Origin: Cellulomonas sp. JH27-2
GTDB taxonomy: Bacteria; Actinomycetota; Actinomycetes; Actinomycetales; Cellulomonadaceae
Length of the DNA: 64,000 nt
Direction: 5' to 3'
NCBI RefSeq assembly: GCF_014837175.1
Contig: NZ_JACYFR010000005.1
Coordinates: 248,001 to 312,000 of the forward strand
The notes beneath the pieces were generated by a model. It was not told the DNA's origin. It was given only the letters and a program-made list of their open reading frames with translations, and made no database searches. This document shows positions 19,101 to 27,848 of the stretch, in pieces. Every line of letters begins with the position of its first letter. The stretch's first letter is position 1. The position numbers and the translations under genes were made by a program.

Positions 19101-19976
19101 GAGCGTGAGCGAGCCGTCCGAGCCCCACGGCGCCGAGACCTGCGCGGGAGGGACCAGGCGCAGGCCGGCGACGGCGGAGCGCGCGACGACGGCCGCGACG
19201 TCAGGCACCTCCTCGACGGCGTCGGCGCACGGCTCGACCGCGGGGAGCCTCGCCCCGTGTCGGGCTCGGCCGGCCGGCGTCCGACGCCCGCGCAGCCGGC
19301 TGGTCACTCGCGGCAGCAGGGCTGCCGCGGGCGCCGCCAGCGCGACGAGCAGGAAGGCCGGCTGACGGACGACGAGGGCGAGCGCGGCCGCGCCTGCCAG
19401 GGGAGCGACCCAGGCCACGGGGTGTGCGTCCCGCTCGCGCTCGGGCTGCGCCGTCGACGTGCGCAGCTCGTACGTCACGTCACCCCACGTGCGCCGGTGC
19501 CCGACGCGCCACCGCCTCCGGCGCCATCGATCCGGTCCCCAGCCGTCCGAGCTCCATCGACCGGCAGCCCATCGCCCCGTGCGCGTCCGCGGTCCGACGA
19601 CGACCGTGTTGCCCCGGTCCCGGACGGCGTGCCCGCCGATGGTCGTCGGCGCCGCGCCGACGGCGACGAGCTCGCCGGTCCGCGGCCCGGACAGCACGGC
19701 GACGTGGTGGGCCGCGCGCACCGCGACCAGCGCGGCGTCGGGCTCGCCGCGGCCGAGCCGCAGCACGGCGCCGGCCACGAGGGGCGGATGGCCGGCAGTG
19801 TGGCTGTCGGCGACGAGCCGGTCGTGGACGGCGAGCGGTTCGCCGGCCCACCGGCGGTCGCCGGTCAGCCGGGCGAGGTGCGGCCTCAGCTCGCCGACCG
19901 AGGTGCCGTGGTCGACGTCGATCTCGATGCCGTCCGCGGCGCGGGTCGTCGGGTGGGGTGCAAGGGTCAGACGCAC
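16137..19976 (-). CDS. EssC/FtsK-like triple-ATPase membrane protein
   Basis: A 1279-residue protein with the layout of type VII secretion ATPases. It has an FHA-like N-terminal region, two membrane helices (about 187-225) and three FtsK/SpoIIIE-type ATPase modules. The first P-loop is canonical (GGTTGAGKSELL, Lys485) with a Walker B VVVDEL. The second (GERRSGRSTT, about 817) and third (GPAGSGRTTALL, about 1072) have Arg in place of the Walker Lys, so only the first module is expected to hydrolyse ATP well. A VDAP repeat marks a linker before the end. The GTG at 19976 follows GCAGGG. No WXG100, EccB/D or mycosin genes are near, so its secretion partners are elsewhere or absent. Confidence 0.8.
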   Translation of the reverse strand: MRLTLAPHPTTRAADGIEIDVDHGTSVGELRPHLARLTGDRRWAGEPLAVHDRLVADSHTAGHPPLVAGAVLRLGRGEPDAALVAVRAAHHVAVLSGPRTGELVAVGAAPTTIGGHAVRDRGNTVVVGPRTRTGRWAAGRWSSDGWGPDRWRRRRWRVGHRRTWGDVTYELRTSTAQPERERDAHPVAWVAPLAGAAALALVVRQPAFLLVALAAPAAALLPRVTSRLRGRRTPAGRARHGARLPAVEPCADAVEEVPDVAAVVARSAVAGLRLVPPAQVSAPWGSDGSLTLVGPRELTVPHARSVVVGTVGSHGRVDVIALGAHASDWSWCGTESADLRPDDSPTLLVVDGPTDLAPVAAWRRSASSRHRLLLLVDSLDAVPAWCPAWAVVDADAPALAVDVAARQAHRAACLRAAQRTNAVPDAVDLGTLDVPRADPASLLAAWAGPGRSPRAPLGRGAGEVVDLDLRDGPHVLVGGTTGAGKSELLVTLVLAQALRQPPHRLAVLLIDFKGGTGLGPVSGLPHVVDHVTDLDAAAARRLLVALRAELQRRERLLVRARVRDLAELDPDAPGTPPRLLVVVDELRALVDDVPDAGPALARLAAQGRALGIHLVLATQRPAGAVGAELRANVGVRIALRVRDEADSADLVDAPDAAHLPADRPGRAVVRRGSGPLVHVQIARAGAAARQPPVRPAAGAGPGAPAGPTSGPTSAAADPSPVRWRATPPRSPGQLEDVTAWVRAAVSAAATLPEPTPSIPWLPALPGAVGAHELTTEATVADGGLAFALGDEPDRQRRSVRRWVPDDGHLLIVGERRSGRSTTLVTLGLAALEAGREVHAIGLPDEARRRLALATSPTLGTFVAPDQPRVVARLLEILASGPTSGARPVLLVDGLDVVLDVLADIARGAGTRRLSDLWRGGTPPVALAATCDVRHAAAHVAAFTERLVLPVPDATTDLLLGVPRELSLPRTTPGRAVHLRSATATLCHVALPSDQPSDPRPDLAAGPPADAPVPPPTSRRPPRLRPLPSRVERPDHLPRADRRLPVGAGGDDASEVCVDLDDGLLVCGPAGSGRTTALLSLAHAAAAAGRRVLVAGASGPASVDEYGPSPVDAPVDAPVDAPVGAPVDPAFDPAVGPPVDAPGAFVGLETWPPAAPGAGGVAPVVVVDDLDDLERRDPDLAERLLDAATSGRATLLAAAGATAATTAFRGLLPWLLRRRSMLVLDPGDPTCGQLIGPEAPWLTDPGRTPGRGVLVVGRRCLPVQVYDSPAPSREAPDATR
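16596..16655. repeat. Five tandem 12-bp units in the EssC-like gene
   Basis: The unit ATCGACCGGCGC occurs five times in a row with one or two changes, encoding a VDAP/VGAP repeat in an inter-domain linker. Slippage could change the copy number between strains without a frameshift. Confidence 0.85.
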
Positions 19977-20105
19977 ACGACGACCCTGCCGGGCCGACGC
20001 GAGCGCGCCCGGGAGCACCGAGCCGATCCGGGGACACGACGTCCGTCCACGGGCCACGGCGTCACGTCGACGGGCGCCGGGGGCCGTCCTCGTGGGGGCG
20101 TAGAG

Positions 20106-20146
20106 CCGCCCGTCGCGTGTCCCCCCTGCGGGCACGCGACGGGCGG
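20106..20146 (-). terminator. Terminator after the MacB/FtsX-type exporter operon
   Basis: CCGCCCGTCGCGTG (20106-20119) and CACGCGACGGGCGG (20133-20146) form a perfect 14-bp stem with a 13-base loop, directly behind the minus-strand permease. Confidence 0.85.
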
Positions 20147-20170
20147 CGGACGAGTCCGCAAGGGTGCGCG

Positions 20171-22696
20171 TCAGTCCACGGCGAGCGCCGCGACGGGCGA
20201 CGTGCGTGCCGCGCGACGGGCGGGGAGGACCGAGGCGAGCAGCCCCGCGGCCACGGCGACCACGATCACGACCAGCAGGTCCACCCACGGCACGGCCAGG
20301 TGCAGCGAGCCGAACGACCCGAAGACGATCGCCGACCCGGCCCACCCGTACAGCAGACCCAGGCCCGCACCGAGCAGGCCACCCACACCGGCGATGAGCA
20401 TCCCCTCGATGCCCAGCGACAGGCGCAGCTGCCGACGTGACAGCCCGATGGCGCGCAGGGTGGCCGACTCCCGGCGCCGCTCCAGCACGGACAGCGACAG
20501 CGTGTTCGCCACCCCGATCAGCGCGATCAGCACGGCCACCCCCAGCAGCCCGACGACGATGGCGAGGAGCTGGTCGATGACCTGCTCATACCCTTCCCGC
20601 TCGGCTCCGTTGCTCTGGACGTACACGTCCGAGCCGACGACCTGGCGGACGTCGTCGAGCACGCTCGCCGCGCTCGCGCCGGGTGCGATCCGGACCCACA
20701 TGGTCGTCGCGGGGGCGTCCGGGGCGAGGGCGTCCAACGTCTTCCGGGTGACGATCGCGGGCTGCGCCGCGGTCTGCACGGGGGAGTGGACGCGCTCGAG
20801 CGTCAGGCCCCGCCCGCCCGCCGGCAGGCCCGCGACGGTGGCCGTGACCTCGATGCCGCCCGTGCCCTCGGGGACGTCGTCCGACGTCAGGATCACGTCG
20901 ACGGTGAGGTCACGCACGACGGTGTCGTCGCGGAGCACGGCGCGTGCCCGCGCCGGGTCGATGCCCACCACGTCGCGCTGGGACCCGTCCCCGCCGACGA
21001 GGACCGCCTCGGTCAGCTCGGCCGCGTCGGCGACCCCGTCGACGGCGAGCACCTCGTCGAGAGTGTCCGCCGGGAGCGGGTCCGGGCGGAAGTTCTGACC
21101 GTCGTCGGTGCTCTTCCCTGTGGTGGAAGTCAGCTGCATGTCGACGTAGTAGTGCTGGTCCAGGCCCTCCGAGACAGAGGCACGGGCGCTCGCGGCGCCG
21201 GTGGTCATCATCGAGACGAGCGTGACGCCGATGAGCAGCGCGGCGCTGGTCGCGGCCGTGCGGCGCGGGTTGCGCACGGAGTTGGCCGCGGCGAGCCGGG
21301 CGCTGGTGCCTGTGCCGGTGATCGTCCGGCCGACGACGTCGACGACGCGCGGCACCCAGAAGACGGCTCCGAGCAGGACGCCGACGAAGGACGCCGCGCC
21401 GGCCAGGATGCCGAGTCCGAGGCCGAGCAGGGGACTGACGTGGGCCGCAGCGATCGCGCCGAGCAGCCCGACCAGGCCGCCCACTGTCAGCACGAGGGAG
21501 AGCACGAGCCGCACGGTGCCTGCGATCGACCGGACGGGAGCGGTGTCGAGTGGGCGCAGCGCTGCGACCGGCGCGACGCGCGTCGCGGCACGGGCCGGGA
21601 CCAGCGAGGCGACGACGGTCACGAGGGTCCCGACGACGAGCGGCACGAGGACCGTCGCGGCGGCGACGTGGATGGTGGCGGGGAGCGCGCCGCCGACGTC
21701 GGCCCCGTCGAGCGCCCAGAGCGCGCCCTGCGCCACGAGTGCGCCGCCGACGATGCCGACCACGGACGAGCCCACCCCGAGGATCGTCGCCTCGAGCACC
21801 ACCGACCCGCGCAGCTGCGATCGTCGGGCGCCGACACAGCGCAGCAGGGCGAGCGTGCGGGTGCGCTGGGCGACGAGGACCTGGAAGGTGTTCGAGATGA
21901 CGAGCCCGGCGACCAGGAGCGCGACGGCCGCGAAGCCGAGGACCAGCATGACGACGAAGTCGGTGCCGTCGTCGGAGAGCTGCTTGACGGCGTCGTCGGC
22001 CGCCTGTTGCTTGGTCTGCGCGACCGTGTCGTCAGGGAGCCGCGGTGCGAGCGCGTCGATCGTGGCGTGCGGGTCCGTGCTGGCCGCGAGGACGACCTGC
22101 GTGCCGAGCGGGTCACCGTTGTTCCAGCGCAGCAGGTCCGCGCTGGTCGCGGTGCCCACGCCTCCGAGCTGCGTCCACGCGCCCGAGGGGTCGGACACGA
22201 TGCCCGAGACGGTGACCTGCTGGAACTGGTCGGTCCCGCCTCCGGCCGGCATGTAGGTGACCTGCACCCGGTCGCCGACGCCGACGTCCAACCGGTCTGC
22301 GGTCTCGGGGGGGAGGGTGAGCTCGCCGGCGTGGGCGAGGGAGCCCTCGGTCGGCTCCAACGTGTCGAAGCCCGCCACGGGGGACTGCGCCACCAGCGCG
22401 AGCGCCTCGCTGCGCGTGCCCGCGGACAGCTGCACGTAGCCCAGCTCGAGCGGCGCGGCGGCGGCGACGCCGGGGGCCGTGCGGACCAGGGCGAGGGAGT
22501 CGTCCGCACCCGGCCCGCTCACCACGACGTCCGCGTCGCCGTACCGCGCGGTGAGAGCGTCGGTGGTGGTGCGGGAGAAGACGTCACCCGCGATGAGGGT
22601 GGCTGTGACGAAGGCCGTTCCGATCGCGATCGCGATGCCGGCCGCCGCCAGGCGACCCAGGCTGCGCCGCATCTGGGCGAGCGTGACGCGCAGCAT
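20171..22696 (-). CDS. ABC transporter permease, FtsX/MacB type
   Basis: An 841-residue membrane subunit with two FtsX domains. It has an N-terminal helix (about 15-40), a large extracellular MacB-like core, then helix groups near 270-400, a second extracellular region around 490-690, and three C-terminal helices. FtsX signatures include LVAGLVISNTFQVLVAQRTRTLALLRCVGARRSQL and GVANTLSLSVLERRRESATLRAIGLSRRQL. This class moves lipids or peptides out, or works mechanically at the wall, and does not import nutrients. The ATG overlaps the stop of the ATPase gene (TGATG), so the pair is coupled. Substrate unknown. Confidence 0.9.
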   Translation of the reverse strand: MLRVTLAQMRRSLGRLAAAGIAIAIGTAFVTATLIAGDVFSRTTTDALTARYGDADVVVSGPGADDSLALVRTAPGVAAAAPLELGYVQLSAGTRSEALALVAQSPVAGFDTLEPTEGSLAHAGELTLPPETADRLDVGVGDRVQVTYMPAGGGTDQFQQVTVSGIVSDPSGAWTQLGGVGTATSADLLRWNNGDPLGTQVVLAASTDPHATIDALAPRLPDDTVAQTKQQAADDAVKQLSDDGTDFVVMLVLGFAAVALLVAGLVISNTFQVLVAQRTRTLALLRCVGARRSQLRGSVVLEATILGVGSSVVGIVGGALVAQGALWALDGADVGGALPATIHVAAATVLVPLVVGTLVTVVASLVPARAATRVAPVAALRPLDTAPVRSIAGTVRLVLSLVLTVGGLVGLLGAIAAAHVSPLLGLGLGILAGAASFVGVLLGAVFWVPRVVDVVGRTITGTGTSARLAAANSVRNPRRTAATSAALLIGVTLVSMMTTGAASARASVSEGLDQHYYVDMQLTSTTGKSTDDGQNFRPDPLPADTLDEVLAVDGVADAAELTEAVLVGGDGSQRDVVGIDPARARAVLRDDTVVRDLTVDVILTSDDVPEGTGGIEVTATVAGLPAGGRGLTLERVHSPVQTAAQPAIVTRKTLDALAPDAPATTMWVRIAPGASAASVLDDVRQVVGSDVYVQSNGAEREGYEQVIDQLLAIVVGLLGVAVLIALIGVANTLSLSVLERRRESATLRAIGLSRRQLRLSLGIEGMLIAGVGGLLGAGLGLLYGWAGSAIVFGSFGSLHLAVPWVDLLVVIVVAVAAGLLASVLPARRAARTSPVAALAVD

Positions 22697-23457
22697 CAGG
22701 CACCCACCACCGAGTCGAGGGCCCGCAGCGCGTCCAGCCCGGACAGCACGGACTCCGGCGTCGGGTCGACGATCTCGCCGGCGATCCGACCGTCGGCCAG
22801 CAGCACGACACGGTCGGCGTAGGCCGCGGCCGCAGGGTCGTGCGTGACCATGATGATCGTGCGGCCCAGCTCGCGCACCGAGCGGCGCAGGAAGCTCAGG
22901 ACCTCGGCGCCCGAGCGCGAGTCCAGGTTGCCGGTCGGCTCGTCGGCGAACACGACCTCCGGCTCGGCGATGAGCGCGCGGGCGATGGCGACGCGCTGCT
23001 GCTGGCCGCCGGACAGCTCGCTGGGGCGGTGGTCGAGGCGCGCCCCGAGGCCGAGCGTGTCGACGAGGGTGTCGAACCACCGCTCGTCGGCCTTGGCGCC
23101 CGCGAGGTCCAGCGGCAGCAGGATGTTCTCCTTCGCCGTGAACATGGGCAGCAGGTTGAAGGACTGGAAGACGAAGCCGACGCGGTCGCGGCGCAGCTGG
23201 GTCAAGGCGTCGTCGCCGAGCGCCGTGATGTCCGTGTCGCCCAGCAGGACGCGACCGGCGCTGGCCTGGTCGAGCCCGGCCAGCACGTGCATGAGCGTCG
23301 ACTTGCCCGAGCCCGACGGGCCCATGATCGCGGTGAACGCGCCGGCCGCGAAGTCGACGTCGACGCCGTCGAGCGCGCGGACCGCGGCCGCCCCCGTGCC
23401 GTAGACCTTGGACAGCCCGCGGGCGCTGGAGGCGGGAGTGGGTGACGTGGTTTCCAT
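22696..23457 (-). CDS. ABC transporter ATP-binding protein, MacB/LolD type
   Basis: A 253-residue ATPase subunit that powers the adjacent FtsX-type permease. Walker A GPSGSGKST, Q-loop FVFQSFNLLPMFTA, signature LSGGQQQRVAIARAL, Walker B VVFADEP and the H-loop MVTHD are all intact. The NLLP and TGNLD segments are typical of the MacB/LolD group. The ATG at 23457 lies seven bases after a TAGCGT -10 element, so the ATPase-permease pair probably has its own leaderless promoter in the 86-bp gap behind the two-component genes. Confidence 0.93.
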   Translation of the reverse strand: METTSPTPASSARGLSKVYGTGAAAVRALDGVDVDFAAGAFTAIMGPSGSGKSTLMHVLAGLDQASAGRVLLGDTDITALGDDALTQLRRDRVGFVFQSFNLLPMFTAKENILLPLDLAGAKADERWFDTLVDTLGLGARLDHRPSELSGGQQQRVAIARALIAEPEVVFADEPTGNLDSRSGAEVLSFLRRSVRELGRTIIMVTHDPAAAAYADRVVLLADGRIAGEIVDPTPESVLSGLDALRALDSVVGA

Positions 23458-23464
23458 GCCGACG

Positions 23465-23470
23465 ACGCTA
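23465..23470 (-). promoter_or_regulatory. -10 element, leaderless start of the exporter operon
   Basis: TAGCGT on the minus strand, seven bases before the ATG at 23457. The neighbouring response regulator may act here. Confidence 0.6.
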
Positions 23471-23543
23471 GGTGCCGGCTGTGCGGTGCGGCATCGGGCG
23501 GCGGTCGGGTCGTCGCGCGGACCACGTCATCCCGTGGGTGGAC

Positions 23544-24248
23544 TCAGCCGCCGTCCCCAGGGCGGACCAGGCCGGTCTCGTACGCGATGACGACGGCCTG
23601 CACCCGGTCGCGTGCGCCCAGCTTGGCCAGGATGCGGCCCACGTGCGTCTTGACGGTGGCCTCGGCGACGAACAGCTCGCGGCCGATCTCCGTGTTGGAC
23701 CGACCGCGCGCCATCAGCACGAACACCTCGCGCTCGCGGTCGGTCAGCTCGGCCACGGCCTGCTGGGCGGGTCCGGTGCTGCCCGCGGCCGCGTCGGCCG
23801 GCAGCGCCGTGACCAGGTGCTCCAGGAGCCGGCGTGTGCTGGAGGGGGCGATGACGGCGTCGCCGGCGTGCACGGTGCGGATGGCCGCGAGCATCTCCTC
23901 GGGCGGGGCGTCCTTGAGCAGGAACCCGCTCGCACCCGCGCGGATGGCCGCCAGGACGTACTCGTCCAGGTCGAACGTGGTCAGCACGATCACGCGCGGG
24001 GCGGGCCGCTCGGCGGTCCCGGCGGCCGTGATCTGTGCCGTCGCCTCGAGCCCGTCCATCGTGGGCATGCGCACGTCCATGAGCACGACGTCGACGGCGC
24101 TCGTCGGGCCCGTCAGCGTCCGCACGGCCTGGGCGCCGTCGCCCGCCTCGGCGACCACCGAGAGGTCCGGCTGCGAGTCGATGACCATGCGGAATCCCGC
24201 ACGCACCAGCTGCTGGTCGTCGACCAGCGCCACCCGGATCTGGTTCAC
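23544..24248 (-). CDS. Response regulator, NarL/LuxR family
   Basis: A 234-residue DNA-binding response regulator. The receiver domain has the acidic pair D10/D11 and the phospho-acceptor Asp58 in VVLMDVRMPTMDG. The C-terminal LuxR-type helix-turn-helix reads LTDREREVFVLMARGRSNTEIGRELFVAEATVKTHVGRILAKL. The GTG at 24248 follows AGGAGAACGC and overlaps the kinase stop as GTGA, so the two are coupled. The exporter operon lies directly downstream and is its most likely target, as in many LiaR- or VraR-like wall-stress circuits. That link is inferred. Confidence 0.92.
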   Translation of the reverse strand: MNQIRVALVDDQQLVRAGFRMVIDSQPDLSVVAEAGDGAQAVRTLTGPTSAVDVVLMDVRMPTMDGLEATAQITAAGTAERPAPRVIVLTTFDLDEYVLAAIRAGASGFLLKDAPPEEMLAAIRTVHAGDAVIAPSSTRRLLEHLVTALPADAAAGSTGPAQQAVAELTDREREVFVLMARGRSNTEIGRELFVAEATVKTHVGRILAKLGARDRVQAVVIAYETGLVRPGDGG

Positions 24249-25534
24249 GCGTTCTCCTGCTCGTTGCGAAGGGGGGTCGGGGGTGTGGGCACCGGTGACG
24301 ACAGGACGGGTTCGCCGGTGGTCGGGACCACCGCGCGCACGCGGAAGCCCCCTCCCGGTCGGGGGCCGGCGACGACGCTTCCGCCGAACATCGTGGCGCG
24401 TTCGGCCATGCCGCGCAGGCCCTGCCCGAGCCCGTCGCTGCCGGCGGCGGCGCCGCGCCCGTCGTCGGTGACCTCCACCGTGATGCTCTCGGGTCGCCAC
24501 TGGACCATGACCGTCACGGTCGGGTCGGGGCCGGCGTGCTTGAGCACGTTGGTGAGCGCCTCCTGCGCGATCCGGTAGACCGTCAGTCCCACGCCCGGCG
24601 GGAGCGTGCGGGCGGTGCCCATCCGCACCATCGAGACGCGGACGCCGGACGCGCGGACCTGTTCGACCAGCGTGTCGAGGTCGTCGGCCGCCGGTTGTGG
24701 CGTGGTGGCACCGACCGGTGGGGCACCGGCGGATCGCGGCTCGTCGCGCAGCACACCCAGGAGCCGACGCATGTCCGTGAGCGCGGCCCGGCCCGTCTCG
24801 GCGATCGTGCCGAGTGCACGGGTGGCGGCCGGCGGGTCGGCGGCCGCCGCGTACCGACCGCCGTCCGCCTGCGCGATCATCACGGTCAGCGAGTGCGCGA
24901 CGATGTCGTGCATCTCCCGGGCGATGCGTGCTCGCTCCGCCGCGGTGGCGAGGCGCGCCTGCTGGTCGCGCTCCGTCTCGAGCCGTTCCGCGCGGTCGAC
25001 GAGCGCCTCGATCGTCTCCCTCCGCGACCTGCGCACCAGGCCGAACGCCCATGCAGCCAGGCACAGCACGAACGCGAACGTGCCGAACGCTGCGGCCGTC
25101 GGCAGGTCCACGTCGTGGCGGGCCAGGAGCGCGGTCAGGAGCAGCGATCCCACGATCGCGCCGGCCATGGCGACCCGGTGCGCCCACCGCGGTCCGTGCA
25201 CCGTGACCGAGTAGAGCGACACGAGCACGGCGAGGTCGGCCGGCAGGCTGACGGGTGTCACGGCGACCATCTGCAGCAGCGCCACGGTGTACACGAGGAC
25301 GACGGACGTCGTCGGGCGCACCCGTCGCAGCGCCAGGGGGGCGATGAGGAAGATGCTGAGCAGGGCACCGGTGCGCTGCGAGTCGTCGCCCCACGCGCCG
25401 AACAGGACCGCGGTCGTCGACCCCACGAGCGTGGTCATCGGGACGACGACGACGATGAGCGCGAGCGCCGCCGCGCAGTCGACGACCAGGCGGTGGCGCT
25501 CCTCCCACGCCAGCAGGCGGTCCCAGGTGCTCAC
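24245..25534 (-). CDS. Sensor histidine kinase, NarL-type (HisKA_3)
   Basis: A 429-residue membrane kinase. About five hydrophobic helices fill residues 15-170, with very short external loops, so it probably senses within or at the membrane. The HisKA_3 box is ERARIAREMHDIVAHSLTVMI, with the phospho-acceptor at His209. The HATPase part has AQEALTNVLKHAG and VTDDGRG. The GTG at 25534 is preceded by TACCCT six bases upstream and no ribosome site, so it appears leaderless. It forms a pair with the overlapping NarL regulator. Confidence 0.9.
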   Translation of the reverse strand: MSTWDRLLAWEERHRLVVDCAAALALIVVVVPMTTLVGSTTAVLFGAWGDDSQRTGALLSIFLIAPLALRRVRPTTSVVLVYTVALLQMVAVTPVSLPADLAVLVSLYSVTVHGPRWAHRVAMAGAIVGSLLLTALLARHDVDLPTAAAFGTFAFVLCLAAWAFGLVRRSRRETIEALVDRAERLETERDQQARLATAAERARIAREMHDIVAHSLTVMIAQADGGRYAAAADPPAATRALGTIAETGRAALTDMRRLLGVLRDEPRSAGAPPVGATTPQPAADDLDTLVEQVRASGVRVSMVRMGTARTLPPGVGLTVYRIAQEALTNVLKHAGPDPTVTVMVQWRPESITVEVTDDGRGAAAGSDGLGQGLRGMAERATMFGGSVVAGPRPGGGFRVRAVVPTTGEPVLSSPVPTPPTPLRNEQENA

Positions 25535-25540
25535 CCCCCG

Positions 25541-25546
25541 AGGGTA
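25541..25546 (-). promoter_or_regulatory. -10 element, leaderless start of the kinase-regulator pair
   Basis: TACCCT on the minus strand, six bases before the GTG at 25534. Confidence 0.6.
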
Positions 25547-25663
25547 GGCGTGGCCGGTCGCGTCGTCGTCGGACCCCGGGATGAACCGGGCCGTCCGCGC
25601 GTCCGTCCGCGGGTGGGCACGCCGCTGCGCCGTGCCTCTAGCGGGACAGACATATCCATGACC

Positions 25664-25669
25664 TAACAT
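25664..25669 (+). promoter_or_regulatory. -10 element, leaderless start
   Basis: TAACAT ends six bases before the ATG at 25676. It drives the OmpR-type regulator, away from the divergent NarL-type system. Confidence 0.6.
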
Positions 25670-25675
25670 GAGCGA

Positions 25676-26374
<699 letters not shown>

Positions 26375-26376
26375 CG

Positions 26377-27705
26377 TTGCGTCGTCGCGTCCTGCAGGCG
26401 ACGATCGCGGCCGTCACGGTCGCCGTCGTGCTGCTCGGCTTCCCGCTCGCGTTCCTCGGCGCCCAGCTGGTGCGCGAGAACGAGATGCAGGCGCTGCAGA
26501 CACGTGCGCAGAGCGCCGCTCGTTCGGTCGACTTCCGCCTCGACCAGCACGTGCCGCTGTCCGACCGCATGCTCGAGCCCTACACGGGCGCCGACGACGA
26601 GGACATCGACGCCTCGGTCGTCATGCGTGCCCCGGACGGGCAGGTCTACCACGCGGGTGACCGGATCCACGGCCGCTCGCTGTCGGTGACGGCCACCTCC
26701 GTGTCCGGTGCGACCGTCCTGCTCTACGTGTCGTGGTGGGACGTGTTCTGGCTCAGCCTGCGGGTGATCGCCCTGGTGGTCGCCGCGGCGATCGTCGCGT
26801 TCGCGGCCGGTATCGCGATGGCGATCTGGCAGGCCAACCGGCTCGCGGCGCCGCTGGTGTACCTGGCCGCGTCGGCCGAGCAACTGGGGTCGGGTCAGGT
26901 GCGCCCGCAGCTCGAGGCGTCGGGCGTCGAGGAGATCGACCTGGTGGCCGCCGAGCTGGCGCGCAGCGCGGACCGCATGGCCGCTCGTCTGGCCGCCGAG
27001 CGGCAGTTCGCCGCCGACGCCTCGCACCAGCTCCGCACGCCGCTCACGGCGCTGTCGATGCGGCTCGAGGAGATCATGCTCGCCACGGACTCCGACGAGA
27101 TCCGCGAGGAGGGCCGCATCTCGCTCGAGCAGGTGGAACGCCTGGTCCGGGTCGTCGACGACCTGCTCATGGCGTCCCGACGCAGCCAGGGCGGCACCAC
27201 CGAGGCCGTGGACCTCATGGAGGTCGTGCACCAGCAGGAGGAGGAGTGGGCGCCCACGTTCGAGGCGGCCGGACGCCGGCTCGCGATCGCCGTGGAGCCC
27301 ACGACGCACGTGCTCGCGACCCCGGGCGCGCTCGCCCAGGTGCTCGCGACGCTCATCGAGAACTCGCTCAAGCACGGCGCGGGGACGACGACGGTGCGGT
27401 CCCGCCCGGGCGGCCCGTCGGGCATGGTCGTGGTCGAGGTGGCCGACGAGGGCGCGGGGGTGCCCGACGACATCGCCGGACGGATCTTCGAGCGCGAGGT
27501 GACCTCCGGAGCGGGGACCGGCCTCGGTCTGGCGCTCGCCCGCGACCTGGCCGCCGCCGACGGTGGTCGCCTGGAGCTCGCCCAGCGTCGACCCGCCGTG
27601 TTCGCCCTGTTCCTGGCCGGCCTGCCGGCCTCGATGCGGCCCGACGTGGTCCTGCCTCTCGGCGCCGTGGTCACGGGACGGCGGGGGCGCGGCCGCCCGC
27701 GGTGA
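26377..27705 (+). CDS. Sensor histidine kinase paired with the OmpR-type regulator
   Basis: A 442-residue membrane kinase. One helix lies at about 5-30, an extracellular sensor of about 85 residues follows, a second helix sits at about 125-150, then a HAMP segment, a HisKA box with His217 in ADASHQLRTPLTALS, and a HATPase domain (IENSLKHGAG, EVADEGAGVP, GTGLGLALARDL). There is no ATG or GTG near the expected N-terminus. TTG at 26377, two bases after the regulator stop, is the best start, and translation probably depends on coupling. A CTG at 26371 is a weaker choice. Confidence 0.88.
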   Translation: MRRRVLQATIAAVTVAVVLLGFPLAFLGAQLVRENEMQALQTRAQSAARSVDFRLDQHVPLSDRMLEPYTGADDEDIDASVVMRAPDGQVYHAGDRIHGRSLSVTATSVSGATVLLYVSWWDVFWLSLRVIALVVAAAIVAFAAGIAMAIWQANRLAAPLVYLAASAEQLGSGQVRPQLEASGVEEIDLVAAELARSADRMAARLAAERQFAADASHQLRTPLTALSMRLEEIMLATDSDEIREEGRISLEQVERLVRVVDDLLMASRRSQGGTTEAVDLMEVVHQQEEEWAPTFEAAGRRLAIAVEPTTHVLATPGALAQVLATLIENSLKHGAGTTTVRSRPGGPSGMVVVEVADEGAGVPDDIAGRIFEREVTSGAGTGLGLALARDLAAADGGRLELAQRRPAVFALFLAGLPASMRPDVVLPLGAVVTGRRGRGRPR

Positions 27706-27804
27706 TCGTCGGGCGCGTGCGGACCGACCGCGCGGCCCGCGAAACCTGGCCGAACACCGGGAGAACGCGTGCCGAACTCCGGCGATCCGGACGCACGCAT
27801 CCTC

Positions 27805-27810
27805 TAGCGT
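27805..27810 (+). promoter_or_regulatory. -10 element of manA
   Basis: TAGCGT lies 38 bp before the manA start. GGGGAG near the start codon shows a normal leader here, unlike the leaderless genes nearby. Confidence 0.5.
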
Positions 27811-27848
27811 GGGTATCGACCAGCACCGCCTGACCTCGGGGAGCCACG

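Noticed and set aside
16731..22822. Two long plus-strand open frames opposite the EssC-like gene and the FtsX permease
   Set aside because: Both have Arg/Gly/Asp-rich composition, without motifs, opposite genes with intact P-loops and FtsX domains.
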